Assembly: GCA_009783265.1 (NCBI GenBank)
Contig: WRHM01000001.1
Coordinates: forward strand, 558,001 to 622,000
Source: Oscillospiraceae bacterium
GTDB lineage: Bacteria > Bacillota > Clostridia > Oscillospirales > WRJC01
Length of the DNA: 64,000 nucleotides
Direction of reading: 5' to 3'
Below, one piece after another: positions 1-8,949 of this stretch; position 1 is the stretch's first letter; every line of letters starts with the position of its first letter. Position numbers and translations under genes: made by a program. The notes under the pieces were generated by a model. It was not told where the DNA came from and did no database searches. It worked only from the letters and a program-made list of their open reading frames with translations.

Positions 1-1
1 G

Positions 2-1387
2 TTATATATAAACGGCGTTAAAATCGAAGACGAGAGTTTTATAATAAAAGAAGGCGAAAATATACTCGTTACTGCTATTAACGAAAAGACAAATGCCGCC
101 AGAGATTATGAAATCGCAGTCATGCCGCTTGACAACGGGTTGCCCGTGATCTCGATAAATATCGAAAATAACCGTCATGTCACAAGCAAAAACAAATATC
201 TTGAGGCCGAAATGACGATAACCGAAAGTATGCTTAATTCTTCTGAAGATTATATAGACGGGCTGTTCTCGGGTGAAATAGAGATAAAACTAAGGGGACA
301 TTCGTCGTCGGGTATGCCGAAGAAAAGCTATAATATAAAAATATCAGAAAAATCCGGGATTCTGGATATGGCCCCTGCGAAAAAATGGGCGTTTGTCGCT
401 AATTATTCCGACAAATCTTTGATGCGCAATTATATAGCCTATGAATTATACAGGGATATGGGGGCGTTTTTCTCGCCGAAATTCAGGTTTGTTGATTTAA
501 TAGTCAACGGCGAATACATGGGCAATTATATTATAGGCGAAAAAGTCAAAATCGGCAAGGGCAGGCTTGATTTGCCCAAAATAAAAACCGAAGAGACAGT
601 TAAAATAAAAAGAAAAGGCACTTTGACAATCCCCCCGACTTCAGGAAAAGATCTAAACGGAAGCTATGTGCTTGAAGTAAATTCGACGGATAAATATGAC
701 AAAGGCGAAATAATATTCGAGACAAAAAGAATTAACTGGCGCACAGAACATTTCTTTTCTATCAAACAGCCAAGCGAAAAAAATATGTCTGTCGAGGCTT
801 ATGATTATATATCAAATTATGTAAATGAAACCGAGGACGCTATTTTTGCCGAAAATTTCAAAGACCCGAAGAACGGCTACAGAAAATATATAGACGCGTC
901 TACTTTTATCGACTGGTACATAGTAAACGAGCTCTTCAAGAATGTCGACGCTGGATTTCATACAAGCGTATATATGTATAAACCAAGAGACGGGAAACTG
1001 TGCATGGGGCCTGTTTGGGATTTTGATATAGGCGCGGGAAATATAGATTATGCGGGTTGCGACGACCCGAAAGGGTGGTATGTGAGATATTCGGCATGGT
1101 TTTCAAGATTATTTGAGGACGAGGCGTTTGCCAAAGAATTCAAAGACCGGTGGAATGAAGTAAAAGCGAATTATTTTGGCAGAATATTTACCAGAATAGA
1201 CGAGACTGCGATGCTTTTGGAAAAATCTCAGGCGATGAATTTTGACAGGTGGAAAATACTCGGGGTTTATGTATGGCCCAACGCCGATGGCGTCGAATCG
1301 CGCAGGACATACGAGAGCGAAGTCGAGTATCTGAAAGACTGGCTGAATGCCAGAATCGATTGGATAGATAAAGAGATAAACAAGTAG
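2..1387 (+). CDS. CotH kinase family protein (5' partial; frame is open to the window edge)
   Basis: ORF with IKLRGHSSSGMPKKSYNIK, WAFVANYSDKSLMRNYIAYEL and FVDLIVNGEYMGNYIIGEKVKI motifs; in-frame extension upstream of 122 has no stop. Confidence 0.85.
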   Translation, partial: LYINGVKIEDESFIIKEGENILVTAINEKTNAARDYEIAVMPLDNGLPVISINIENNRHVTSKNKYLEAEMTITESMLNSSEDYIDGLFSGEIEIKLRGHSSSGMPKKSYNIKISEKSGILDMAPAKKWAFVANYSDKSLMRNYIAYELYRDMGAFFSPKFRFVDLIVNGEYMGNYIIGEKVKIGKGRLDLPKIKTEETVKIKRKGTLTIPPTSGKDLNGSYVLEVNSTDKYDKGEIIFETKRINWRTEHFFSIKQPSEKNMSVEAYDYISNYVNETEDAIFAENFKDPKNGYRKYIDASTFIDWYIVNELFKNVDAGFHTSVYMYKPRDGKLCMGPVWDFDIGAGNIDYAGCDDPKGWYVRYSAWFSRLFEDEAFAKEFKDRWNEVKANYFGRIFTRIDETAMLLEKSQAMNFDRWKILGVYVWPNADGVESRRTYESEVEYLKDWLNARIDWIDKEINK

Positions 1388-1407
1388 AATAAGCAATAAT
1401 ATAATAA

Positions 1408-1446
1408 AAAAAGCGTCTGCCGGGAAAAAAATCCCGGCAAACGCTT
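1408..1446. terminator. Rho-independent terminator-like hairpin between convergent genes
   Basis: aaagcgt(c/t)tgccggga-aaaaaaa-tcccggcaaacgcttt palindrome. Confidence 0.7.
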
Positions 1447-1472
1447 TAAAATTTTATTTATATAAAAATATC

Positions 1473-2804
1473 CTACAAATGCATCGCGCCCCAAAACAGC
1501 AAATCAGACTGCCCTGCGGCAATGCCGAGAGGTTTCATGCCATCTAAATTCGTGAACGGCACAAGCTCGCCGTTGCTGCCTGCCGTATAAAGCTGACCCG
1601 GTTTTAGATTATTATATAATCCCGGCAGATATTTTCCCGCCGTCTGTACCCTGATATTGCCGCTCACAGGCTGGTCAATGGCAACCCCTATGATATGATC
1701 CGGTTTAACGCAGTCAGTTTTGCGCCCGAACCAGAACGTCAAATTCGCAAGGGGAGCCGAATCGCAGGACTGCATAAATAAAAATTCTCCCGGATTATCC
1801 GGATTTTCGTAAAATGAATTTTTTATACGGGTCATAGCATAACTTTCGTTGGCTATTTCCAGCGACTGGAACGGCCTGAATTTTTTTATATTTGCATCTG
1901 TGCCGTCTAAAGTAAATTCCAGCAGGCATGTATCCCTTGGGCTGATTTCATAATCGATTCCCGTAAGATATATCTTGCCGCTTTTGCTGTATGCCAAACA
2001 TGAAGAACCAAGATAATTATTAGTATTAAATACCGGAAGATTCTGAACCGGGCTTTTTGACACAATACCCGATGAATCTACGCTTAGTATCTGAAACCGG
2101 GCTGGTCCGTAGCCGCTGGCTGAATTTGCGGCAAGTATGATCGTCCCGTCGGCGTCAGAGCAGTTCGGTCCTGCTGGCATATATGCCTGACCCGACGGAA
2201 ACGCCATACTTGAAGTCGCTCCCAGAAGCTGAGGCGAGCCAAATGATATATTATTGCCGTTTACTGTGACGGTAATTGCGTATATATTCGCCGAAGTGCC
2301 GTAGATTAATATATATTTATTATTATTTTTATCGTAACTGAACAGAGTATGATGCATTATTGCCGACGTCACTCCGGGTATCTGGACCTGTGTCGTCATA
2401 GCAGCCGCGCCGGTTTCGCAATTAAACAGCGTGGCATAAGATAGGGTGCCGGCGGAACTGCATATCAGCATTGAAGAATTTCCGACTTTGACCGGATTTG
2501 TTATATATGTATGCGTATACGGGAAATTATACCCGGTCCCGGCTGAAGATATTATATCCCCGGTTATTGAAAATACCACGGGAAAATAGTTGGGAGACGA
2601 CCCCGCCGTATTTTGCATGACAGCGCAAAATAAAGCGGCGGAATTTTCGTCATAACCGCGTAATATTATCCCGTTGCCTAAAATCTGGCTTGAGCCGTAA
2701 GTTCTGTACGCGCCGAAAGATACTGTTTTGTTGTTAAAATCCACGGTTGCGACTGTGCATCTGTCATAATATATAATCAGCAGTTTTGTGTCTGACAGTC
2801 TCAA
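1473..2804 (-). CDS. Phage-remnant structural/beta-propeller-like protein; frame continues upstream without ATG into the capsid ORF
   Basis: Adjacent to capsid gene; repetitive beta-rich sequence; reading frame open upstream to about 3020 (SFQEGRYVSGNIALPAGSPEETRAGDILSLTPDGVIPAKTKRNIAAQGLSYATSSFNYGL). Confidence 0.4.
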   Translation of the reverse strand: MRLSDTKLLIIYYDRCTVATVDFNNKTVSFGAYRTYGSSQILGNGIILRGYDENSAALFCAVMQNTAGSSPNYFPVVFSITGDIISSAGTGYNFPYTHTYITNPVKVGNSSMLICSSAGTLSYATLFNCETGAAAMTTQVQIPGVTSAIMHHTLFSYDKNNNKYILIYGTSANIYAITVTVNGNNISFGSPQLLGATSSMAFPSGQAYMPAGPNCSDADGTIILAANSASGYGPARFQILSVDSSGIVSKSPVQNLPVFNTNNYLGSSCLAYSKSGKIYLTGIDYEISPRDTCLLEFTLDGTDANIKKFRPFQSLEIANESYAMTRIKNSFYENPDNPGEFLFMQSCDSAPLANLTFWFGRKTDCVKPDHIIGVAIDQPVSGNIRVQTAGKYLPGLYNNLKPGQLYTAGSNGELVPFTNLDGMKPLGIAAGQSDLLFWGAMHL

Positions 2805-2814
2805 AAGGCCGTAA

Positions 2815-3777
2815 TTAAACGAAGAAGTAGCATAAGACAGCCCCTGCGCGGCTATATTTCTTTTTGTTTTTGCGGGTATTACGCCGTCCGGGGTCAGCGA
2901 TAATATATCTCCTGCGCGCGTCTCTTCCGGAGAGCCTGCGGGCAGCGCTATATTGCCCGAAACATAACGCCCTTCTTGAAACGAGTATATCGTCCGAAGC
3001 CAGAGCGTCGCGGCTCATTTCTACGGGAGTGAGCGAATCCGGCACGCCGTCGCCCCTCCCGAAAACCCCGTCGGCGAAAAGATAAGTGCTGTAAACTCCA
3101 TCGACAGGGATTATACCGTCGTCAACGATGACTTTATATCCCAAATAAACCGGAAATTCTACTATTCCCTCAGAATTCGGGATATATTCGATAAGATTTT
3201 GCTTTTGCAAAGTCGTGAATACAGCCGAATGCATTGCGATCGCCTTTAAGTCAGACGCGGCGTCGCCCAGTAATTGCTTTGTATCAAGCAGGGCGTTCGC
3301 GCTTATGATTGCATCGTCGTCGTCTTCTTCTGAAATGTCGTTGCAGTGGGAATCTGCGAGTGCTTCGGCAAATATCCCGTTTAAAATCGCGATTAAAATT
3401 TTCTGTTCCTGAACGTTCCACCATTTCGCGATCTGTTCCCCGGCCGCGCTCATCGGATCGTTTCCGGCGAGAGCTCCCGCGAGTTCGTTTGCGCTCCACG
3501 CCTTGCCCCTGATCAAAACAGGCGCAACGTCTTTGTCCGCGCTGATTTTTTCCGGGACAAGCGGCTCAGAATCACTCAAAACTTCGTCTGAACCTGTCAA
3601 TGCTTTCATAAAAGGCATATTAACTGTCTTGCCGCCTTTTTCGATAAGAGAATCAAGCAGCGGATTGCTCTGGGCGATCCCGCTGTTGATAAGATTAGAT
3701 AATTCTTTTGTTTGATTTATAACATACGGCGCAAAAAGCTCCGGTACGATTAAATCAGCTATTTTTGTTTTTGCCAT
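2815..3777 (-). CDS. Phage major capsid (coat) protein, C-terminus apparently out of frame/truncated
   Basis: MAKTKIADLIVPELFAPYVINQTKELSNLINSGIAQSNPLLDSLIEKGGKTVNMPFMKALTGSDEVLS and TPVEMSRDALASDDILVSRR typical of phage coat proteins; tail rich in R/K suggests wrong-frame extension. Confidence 0.8.
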   Translation of the reverse strand: MAKTKIADLIVPELFAPYVINQTKELSNLINSGIAQSNPLLDSLIEKGGKTVNMPFMKALTGSDEVLSDSEPLVPEKISADKDVAPVLIRGKAWSANELAGALAGNDPMSAAGEQIAKWWNVQEQKILIAILNGIFAEALADSHCNDISEEDDDDAIISANALLDTKQLLGDAASDLKAIAMHSAVFTTLQKQNLIEYIPNSEGIVEFPVYLGYKVIVDDGIIPVDGVYSTYLFADGVFGRGDGVPDSLTPVEMSRDALASDDILVSRRALCFGQYSAARRLSGRDARRRYIIADPGRRNTRKNKKKYSRAGAVLCYFFV

Positions 3778-3920
3778 AAAATTTTTTCTCCTTTTTTATT
3801 TAAAATTAAATTATTATAATAAATTTATAATAAAAAAGAACGCCTCTGCAAAATTTTGCGAGTGTTCTTATTTATATTATCTTTTATTATTTTTTTGTTT
3901 TTGAAAATTTTCGCCTGATT

Positions 3921-5186
3921 TTATCCAAGTATTATCTTATAGTCATATTCTTCCTCCGCTTTTTTGAAAACTTTTAAAATTTTCTGCATCTCTGGGAGTA
4001 ACTGTTGTGAAACTTCGTTCAGTCCTTTTAAATGGATTTCCGACGGATTTGTGCGGTTCGCTAATAAATCCCATAAAGCGTCAAGATTTTCCCCGTACCA
4101 ATCCGGGAAATTCAATGTTTCTTTCAATCGCAAATGAACTTCGCTTAAATATTTACAGCCCGTAAAATCTATTGTTTTCACGTTTATTTCACGAATCCAT
4201 ATATCGTACTCTTCGCCGACTGCATAAAATATGTTTATAATTTGATTCATGTATCTTGATATATTAGAAGATATAATATTTCTTCCTATGAAATGTATTT
4301 CGCATGGCTCTAATCCTGTCAGCAGCCTAAATAAATCGTCAGGCTTGTTGTCGTCCCATTCGGGCAGATTAAGTTTTTTTGCTAATAAATCGCGGATTTC
4401 ATCTGCGGTTACGCAGTTTCTGACGTCTATTTCTATTGGGTCCGGTTCTTTTATATAAAATCCATATACGCCGTTACTAAATTCTCCCGCCGCAAATATA
4501 AAAATTTCTTTTCCTATATTTACTTTGTAGACAGTCATTATATGTTTTTGATTATATATAGGGTCTAATACGTTAATCTTTTGCCTTGTATTTTCCCACT
4601 TATAATCAAATATGTTAATATTAAATAACTTGCAATTTCCCTCAATGCCTGAGTTGACAAATTTCCACAAACTGTCTTCGGGTTCGGGCGGATTAAGAAG
4701 TATTTCTTTTTCTAAGCGAATCCTCTCTCTGTCTGCGCGATTTACGGTGCTTTTTGGTATTTTTCTTATCGGATGGCTTTCAGGCACATCATCTACAAGA
4801 TAAACATTAAAAGGTTTTGCTTTGCCTTCTGCGACACACTTTATAACTTCCGTTTCCCACCATGGCAATACAAAATCAATAAAGTTTTCTATGATATGAT
4901 TTTTAGCTTTTAAATCATCTTTAATAAATTCATTGTAATTATAGATAATTATTGCATAACTATCTTTTTCAAGCCAATCAAGATCTCCAATCCAATCATT
5001 ATGTGAACCAAACGATTTGGAAATTGTTGGAAAGTTGCATATATCACTTATTTTGTTAAAATAATCCTGTTCATTTTTTATCTCTCTTCCGTCAATTTCT
5101 GCAACAAACAAATTTTTATCTTTCCTAAATGCATTTTCTGTTTCTATAAAATCTTCATATCTTAAATTGTATATTTTGTTTTTCAT
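3921..5186 (-). CDS. Multi-domain barstar-like immunity protein (C-terminal canonical barstar)
   Basis: IDFTGCKYLSEVHLRLKETLNFPDWYGENLDALWDLLANRTNPSEIHLKGL = barstar signature; second repeat IDVRNCVTADEIRDLLAKKLNLPEWDDNKPDDLFRLL. Confidence 0.85.
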   Translation of the reverse strand: MKNKIYNLRYEDFIETENAFRKDKNLFVAEIDGREIKNEQDYFNKISDICNFPTISKSFGSHNDWIGDLDWLEKDSYAIIIYNYNEFIKDDLKAKNHIIENFIDFVLPWWETEVIKCVAEGKAKPFNVYLVDDVPESHPIRKIPKSTVNRADRERIRLEKEILLNPPEPEDSLWKFVNSGIEGNCKLFNINIFDYKWENTRQKINVLDPIYNQKHIMTVYKVNIGKEIFIFAAGEFSNGVYGFYIKEPDPIEIDVRNCVTADEIRDLLAKKLNLPEWDDNKPDDLFRLLTGLEPCEIHFIGRNIISSNISRYMNQIINIFYAVGEEYDIWIREINVKTIDFTGCKYLSEVHLRLKETLNFPDWYGENLDALWDLLANRTNPSEIHLKGLNEVSQQLLPEMQKILKVFKKAEEEYDYKIILG

Positions 5187-5204
5187 AATTATAATCCCCT
5201 TTCT

Positions 5205-5516
5205 CTACTTTATTTTTACAAAATCCGGTAAATTATTTAAGCTGTCTCCTTCACCATAGTGGCTGTCAGTATAGTAAATTGAACCATCGCTCCCAACAAC
5301 AAACCTTTCACCGTCTCGCTTAACTCCCGGAACTTTATTATTAATATCAAATTCACGGTATGTTATTGTGTTTCCTGATGAATCTGTTGTGGATAGTTGA
5401 TTTTTATCATTATCCCACCCACCGCCGGCACCTGTCCCCGGTGTTGCACCCGAAACTTGCCCTTTCCAGCCATGAGCCTCATAAGCACTATAAGCGTTTA
5501 CTACGTTTGCAGGCAA
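5205..5516 (-). CDS. Orphan ribonuclease toxin tip (N1/T1-type RNase-like)
   Basis: NAYSAYEAHGWKGQ...ITYREFDINNKVPGVKRDGERFVVGSDGSIYYTDSHYG resembles bacterial guanyl-specific RNase toxin tips; TTG start or displaced C-terminal tip. Confidence 0.65.
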   Translation of the reverse strand: MPANVVNAYSAYEAHGWKGQVSGATPGTGAGGGWDNDKNQLSTTDSSGNTITYREFDINNKVPGVKRDGERFVVGSDGSIYYTDSHYGEGDSLNNLPDFVKIK

Positions 5517-5529
5517 ATCGTTGACATAA

Positions 5530-5575
5530 TATAGTTATTCCCTACTTTGATAAACGTCCTGTAATCATATCGTAT
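5530..5575 (-). pseudogene. Barnase C-terminal remnant (NIRYDYRTFIKVGN)
   Basis: Minus-frame translation matches the HYRTFIEIGR C-terminus of the barnase domain in the 5950-6639 ORF. Confidence 0.55.
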
Positions 5576-5586
5576 ATTGCTCTATT

Positions 5587-5658
5587 TTACTTCAATTTTA
5601 TCGATTTAATGTAATTTAAAGTAAACTCTTCATTTCCAATAAGCGTAATCCATTTCAT
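5587..5658 (-). pseudogene. Truncated immunity-like ORF (MKWITLIGNEEFTLNYIKSIKLK*)
   Basis: 23-aa ORF with ATG and stop inside the toxin/immunity array; looks like only the start of a larger protein. Confidence 0.35.
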
Positions 5659-5667
5659 ATTATTTCC

Positions 5668-5934
5668 CTACATATTTTTATTTTTTTCTGCTTCTTCTTT
5701 TATATCCCATTCGAATATTTTGTTAAAATCCTTAAAGCAACGCTCACAAATCCAATGATACTTGTCAGTTGTGCAATACGCTTTTTTTGTATCATTATCA
5801 ATCTTCCCTGAACAAAAAGAGCAATGCTCGTGTTCCCACCCTTTACGATAAGGTGTAAAAGGTATATGCAATAACTGTTTTCTGTATAAATAATTCATTT
5901 GATTTGTTAAACGCCAGTCATTATTTTTAATCAT
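5668..5934 (-). CDS. Small Cys-rich (CxxC...CxxC) candidate immunity protein
   Basis: HCSFC...YCTTDKYHWICERC; located directly downstream of the MuF-toxin ORF. Confidence 0.6.
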   Translation of the reverse strand: MIKNNDWRLTNQMNYLYRKQLLHIPFTPYRKGWEHEHCSFCSGKIDNDTKKAYCTTDKYHWICERCFKDFNKIFEWDIKEEAEKNKNM

Positions 5935-5949
5935 TATTATTATCCTTTC

Positions 5950-6639
5950 TTACTTTGGTTCTATTCTGCCATCTGGAAAAACACGAAACGAATTTCCATC
6001 TTTATCAGTATAATCCCAATGGGGACCAATAGGGGCATTATGATCTATATCTGGATTCCATTTTTCACCGGTTTGGGGATTATACCAATTTCCTCTCCCG
6101 GAATTTGGGTCGCCGGAACCTTTCCATTCAAATCCTTCTCCGGGAGATTTTGAGGGAGCATTACCCGGATATTTCAATTCAATTCCCTCATATTTTTCCG
6201 ACATTACATCGTCGCTTCTCCCTATCTCGATAAACGTCCTGTAATGGTTACGTGTGACGAAAATCCAGCCGTCGCTTGAATATAATATTCTCTCTGTTAC
6301 TTTGTTTCCGTCGATGTTTCTTGTATCCGCTTCATACCATATTCTCCACGGCGCGCCGGGCAATTTCCCGCTGGCATTATCATATACGGTGTTGCCGGAT
6401 GCTACTATAGTATCTATATAATAATCCGCGTCCTTTTTTAAAACCACTTGCACTGCTTCGGTTCTGCACCTGCAATTCAAGTGTATGGGCGGTTCGGGAA
6501 TCCGGTCGGTTATTCCGAAAATTTTCCCGTCGAGATTTCTGCAGGCGACACAGGTTTTAAAATCCTGCTCGGATATCCATATTTTCCAATATTCGCTGCA
6601 AACTTCGTTAATTATATCACATCCTTTCTTAAAAAGCAA
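5950..6639 (-). CDS. MuF/SPP1 gp7-type phage head protein fragment fused to barnase-like and type-37-like polymorphic toxin domains
   Basis: CVACRNLDGKIFGITDRIPEPPIHLNCRCRTE (MuF Cys motif); LPGAPWRIWYEADTRN...ERILYSSDGWIFVTRNHYRTFIEIG (barnase); GNWYNPQTGEKWNPDIDHNAPIGPHWDYTDKDGNSFRVFPDGRIEPK (polymorphic toxin C-terminus). Confidence 0.8.
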   Translation of the reverse strand: MLFKKGCDIINEVCSEYWKIWISEQDFKTCVACRNLDGKIFGITDRIPEPPIHLNCRCRTEAVQVVLKKDADYYIDTIVASGNTVYDNASGKLPGAPWRIWYEADTRNIDGNKVTERILYSSDGWIFVTRNHYRTFIEIGRSDDVMSEKYEGIELKYPGNAPSKSPGEGFEWKGSGDPNSGRGNWYNPQTGEKWNPDIDHNAPIGPHWDYTDKDGNSFRVFPDGRIEPK

Positions 6640-6691
6640 ACGGCTTTCAAAAATATTGCAGGGGACGCCGGTTCCGGCGTCCTATATCATT

Positions 6692-7267
6692 CTAATCCTG
6701 TTTTCTTGCCGCAGCCGCCAGATATTTCGCAATCTCAGGGTTTTCTTTATATATTTTCGACTGCGCGGCCATATTCCAGCTTTCTTTATCAAACGGATTG
6801 ATTCCGGCCGAATCAGAAATATCTATATTTCCGCACGCCGGAAGTATTTTTGAAGCGTCGGCCGAATCTGAATTTTCACCGTAAATCATAAGACGGCTTT
6901 TTTTCCCCGATTCAGGCGTGAACAAATCCCAGATAAATTCCCCAGTTTCATCTGTGACTAAAGAATTAAGAATCTCGTCAAACGGCGTATCTTTGTTTTC
7001 CGGGTTAAATATCAGATTTTCGAAATCTTCGGCTATACTCTCCCGTGTCCGTTCGTTTACAAATTCTAAGCCCTTTTCGCGCAGATATAAATTAAAAGCC
7101 CGTTCTTTTTCAAATTCAGTGAGCATAAATAAAATTTGCCCGTCTGTCATTTCACAGCCGGACAATTTTGCTTTTTCTTTTAAACTTTCTTTTTTTTGCT
7201 CTGATTTATCGTCTAATTTTATATCATTAGAGTCTGGATAAATTTTATTTTCAATCGTCATGCACAT
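6692..7267 (-). CDS. Putative phage scaffold-like protein
   Basis: Acidic helical protein between portal and MuF/capsid genes; synteny. Confidence 0.5.
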   Translation of the reverse strand: MCMTIENKIYPDSNDIKLDDKSEQKKESLKEKAKLSGCEMTDGQILFMLTEFEKERAFNLYLREKGLEFVNERTRESIAEDFENLIFNPENKDTPFDEILNSLVTDETGEFIWDLFTPESGKKSRLMIYGENSDSADASKILPACGNIDISDSAGINPFDKESWNMAAQSKIYKENPEIAKYLAAAARKQD

Positions 7268-7293
7268 TTTTACTCCTTTCCTGTTTTATAAAT

Positions 7294-8760
7294 TTATAGA
7301 TTTTCTTCTATACTTTCTGTAGGGCGCGCAGCCCCCGGCGCGCCGCCGAATACATCGTTCGGCGAATGTTTTATAAGCGATTTCGCAGTCTCCCTGTCCT
7401 CGTTGAATAAATACATACGCAGCTCTTCAAGTTTTACCGCTCCCGCGTTATATCCTTCAAGATACTGATTCCATGTCTCTGCGCTGTCCTCAAGAAGCCC
7501 GTAATTCCAGTCGAATTTTACCGAATATTCTTTTGTGCTTTTAGAGCATAAATCAAAAGCGTCCGCAATTATCCCGAATGCGTAAATAAGCTGCCCCGCG
7601 GCGACTTCTATATTTTTTCTCATAGCGTAAACAGTGGAAAACGTATCGAGGGTGCTGCGTTTTATCGCTGTAGCCGTAGCGTTTGAAACATTCATATCCG
7701 TAAGTATGCCTTTATTTACCGAAACGGCTTTTTCAAGCAGCCCGAATAAATAATCCAGCCCTTCAAAGTAAGACGCGTGCCGTATCTCCGGAGAGAATAT
7801 CTCCCAGAAAGACTGCGTGTCGATCCCGCCGCCTGACCTGAAGAGTTTATATAAACCGCTCTCAGGCAGTTTGCTGTCTTTGTCAAATAATAAATCGTCT
7901 GCGCCGATAAACGCTTTTTTGTTTTTGTATTCTTCCGGTATCTCGTTAAGCAAATCAAGAATCATTTTTATCAGTTTATCCTGACCGTAAGTTATAGGCG
8001 CGCCGTATATCGCGCTGCCGGCGGCGCAGGATTCTTTTTTGTTGTCCGACGGGCATTTTACAAAAGCGAACAGCATTTGTTCGACGTTAGTTATAATAAC
8101 GCGCTGCGGCATGTCGGCCCAGATTGTTTTAGATAACGCAATTTCTTCGTAATCTTTGTTTTTGGCCCACTTTTGAAATGGGGTGGTACTCGTAGGGCGC
8201 GACGCACCCGGCGCGCCGTAGCCGCTGACGGGTGTTTGCGCGACAATTTTGTTTTCGATTGTGTAAATATTATTGGAATCAAGCGAATGATATTCGATTC
8301 TGACATATTTCTTTTTTGCTTTCTCATCACAGAAAACATCGGCGATAAATCCCGCTTTTGTGATAATTTCACCGTGCTGTTTAATAATAAAAAATCGATT
8401 CTGCGGGATAATATCAGTATAAATCTTATTGTCATAAATATAGGGCTTTAAGATAACCCCGCCTATCCCGAACGCTCTTACCGCAATCAAATGCAGTTTA
8501 GATACGCATTTCTGCAACGCATTATCTAAAAAATCAATCTTCCCGTTTTTATTTTCCGAATTTGCGGGAACGACTTCCGCGCTTACTTCAGAGCATACGA
8601 TATTAGAGAGCTTGTTTGCAATTATCGAAATAATATTAAACTCGGTTACGTCCTCATATTTGATAACGTAACCGAGTTCTTCTGCCTGTTCAATCTCTGA
8701 TTTTTTTATTGACTCTTTCCCGAAAAGTTTTTTCAGCCGGTTTATGACGTCTGTAAACAT
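7294..8760 (-). CDS. Phage portal protein (contains repeat-derived inserts)
   Basis: Position after terminase, FGIGGVILKPYIYDNKI, TAIKRSTLDTFSTVYAMRKNIE motifs. Confidence 0.8.
   Translation of the reverse strand: MFTDVINRLKKLFGKESIKKSEIEQAEELGYVIKYEDVTEFNIISIIANKLSNIVCSEVSAEVVPANSENKNGKIDFLDNALQKCVSKLHLIAVRAFGIGGVILKPYIYDNKIYTDIIPQNRFFIIKQHGEIITKAGFIADVFCDEKAKKKYVRIEYHSLDSNNIYTIENKIVAQTPVSGYGAPGASRPTSTTPFQKWAKNKDYEEIALSKTIWADMPQRVIITNVEQMLFAFVKCPSDNKKESCAAGSAIYGAPITYGQDKLIKMILDLLNEIPEEYKNKKAFIGADDLLFDKDSKLPESGLYKLFRSGGGIDTQSFWEIFSPEIRHASYFEGLDYLFGLLEKAVSVNKGILTDMNVSNATATAIKRSTLDTFSTVYAMRKNIEVAAGQLIYAFGIIADAFDLCSKSTKEYSVKFDWNYGLLEDSAETWNQYLEGYNAGAVKLEELRMYLFNEDRETAKSLIKHSPNDVFGGAPGAARPTESIEENL
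7319..7347. repeat. Family-A repeat at 3' end of portal ORF (GGAPGAARPTE)
   Basis: gtagggcgcgcagcccccggcgcgccg. Confidence 0.85.
8166..8239. repeat. Composite: family-A repeat nested in family-B repeat inside portal gene
   Basis: cccacttttgaaatggggtggtact[cgtagggcgcgacgcacccggcgcgccg]tagccgctgacgggtgtttg. Confidence 0.85.
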
Positions 8761-8847
8761 TTTTCAATCACCTCCTTTCAATTTTAACTGTTTGGCTTTT
8801 TCACTGCTTAAATTTTGCGATTTTTTCACGGTATTTTCTTGTTTTAT

Positions 8848-8949
8848 CCTGACTGACAATTTCTTGATGATACTATTATAGCACATTCCCAACAAACATA
8901 CTATTACATTTATAATCATCTTTTTATTTTTTTTGAAATTTTTTTATTC
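8848..8949. repeat. ~100-bp direct repeat, left copy flanking barnase/barstar cassette
   Basis: cctgactgacaatttcttgatgatactattatagcacattccc...catctttttattttttttgaaa..tttttttattc, near-identical to 10210-10313. Confidence 0.9.

Noticed and set aside
3284-3512. Arg-rich ORFs within the capsid gene
   Set aside because: Alternative-frame products of the capsid coding sequence.
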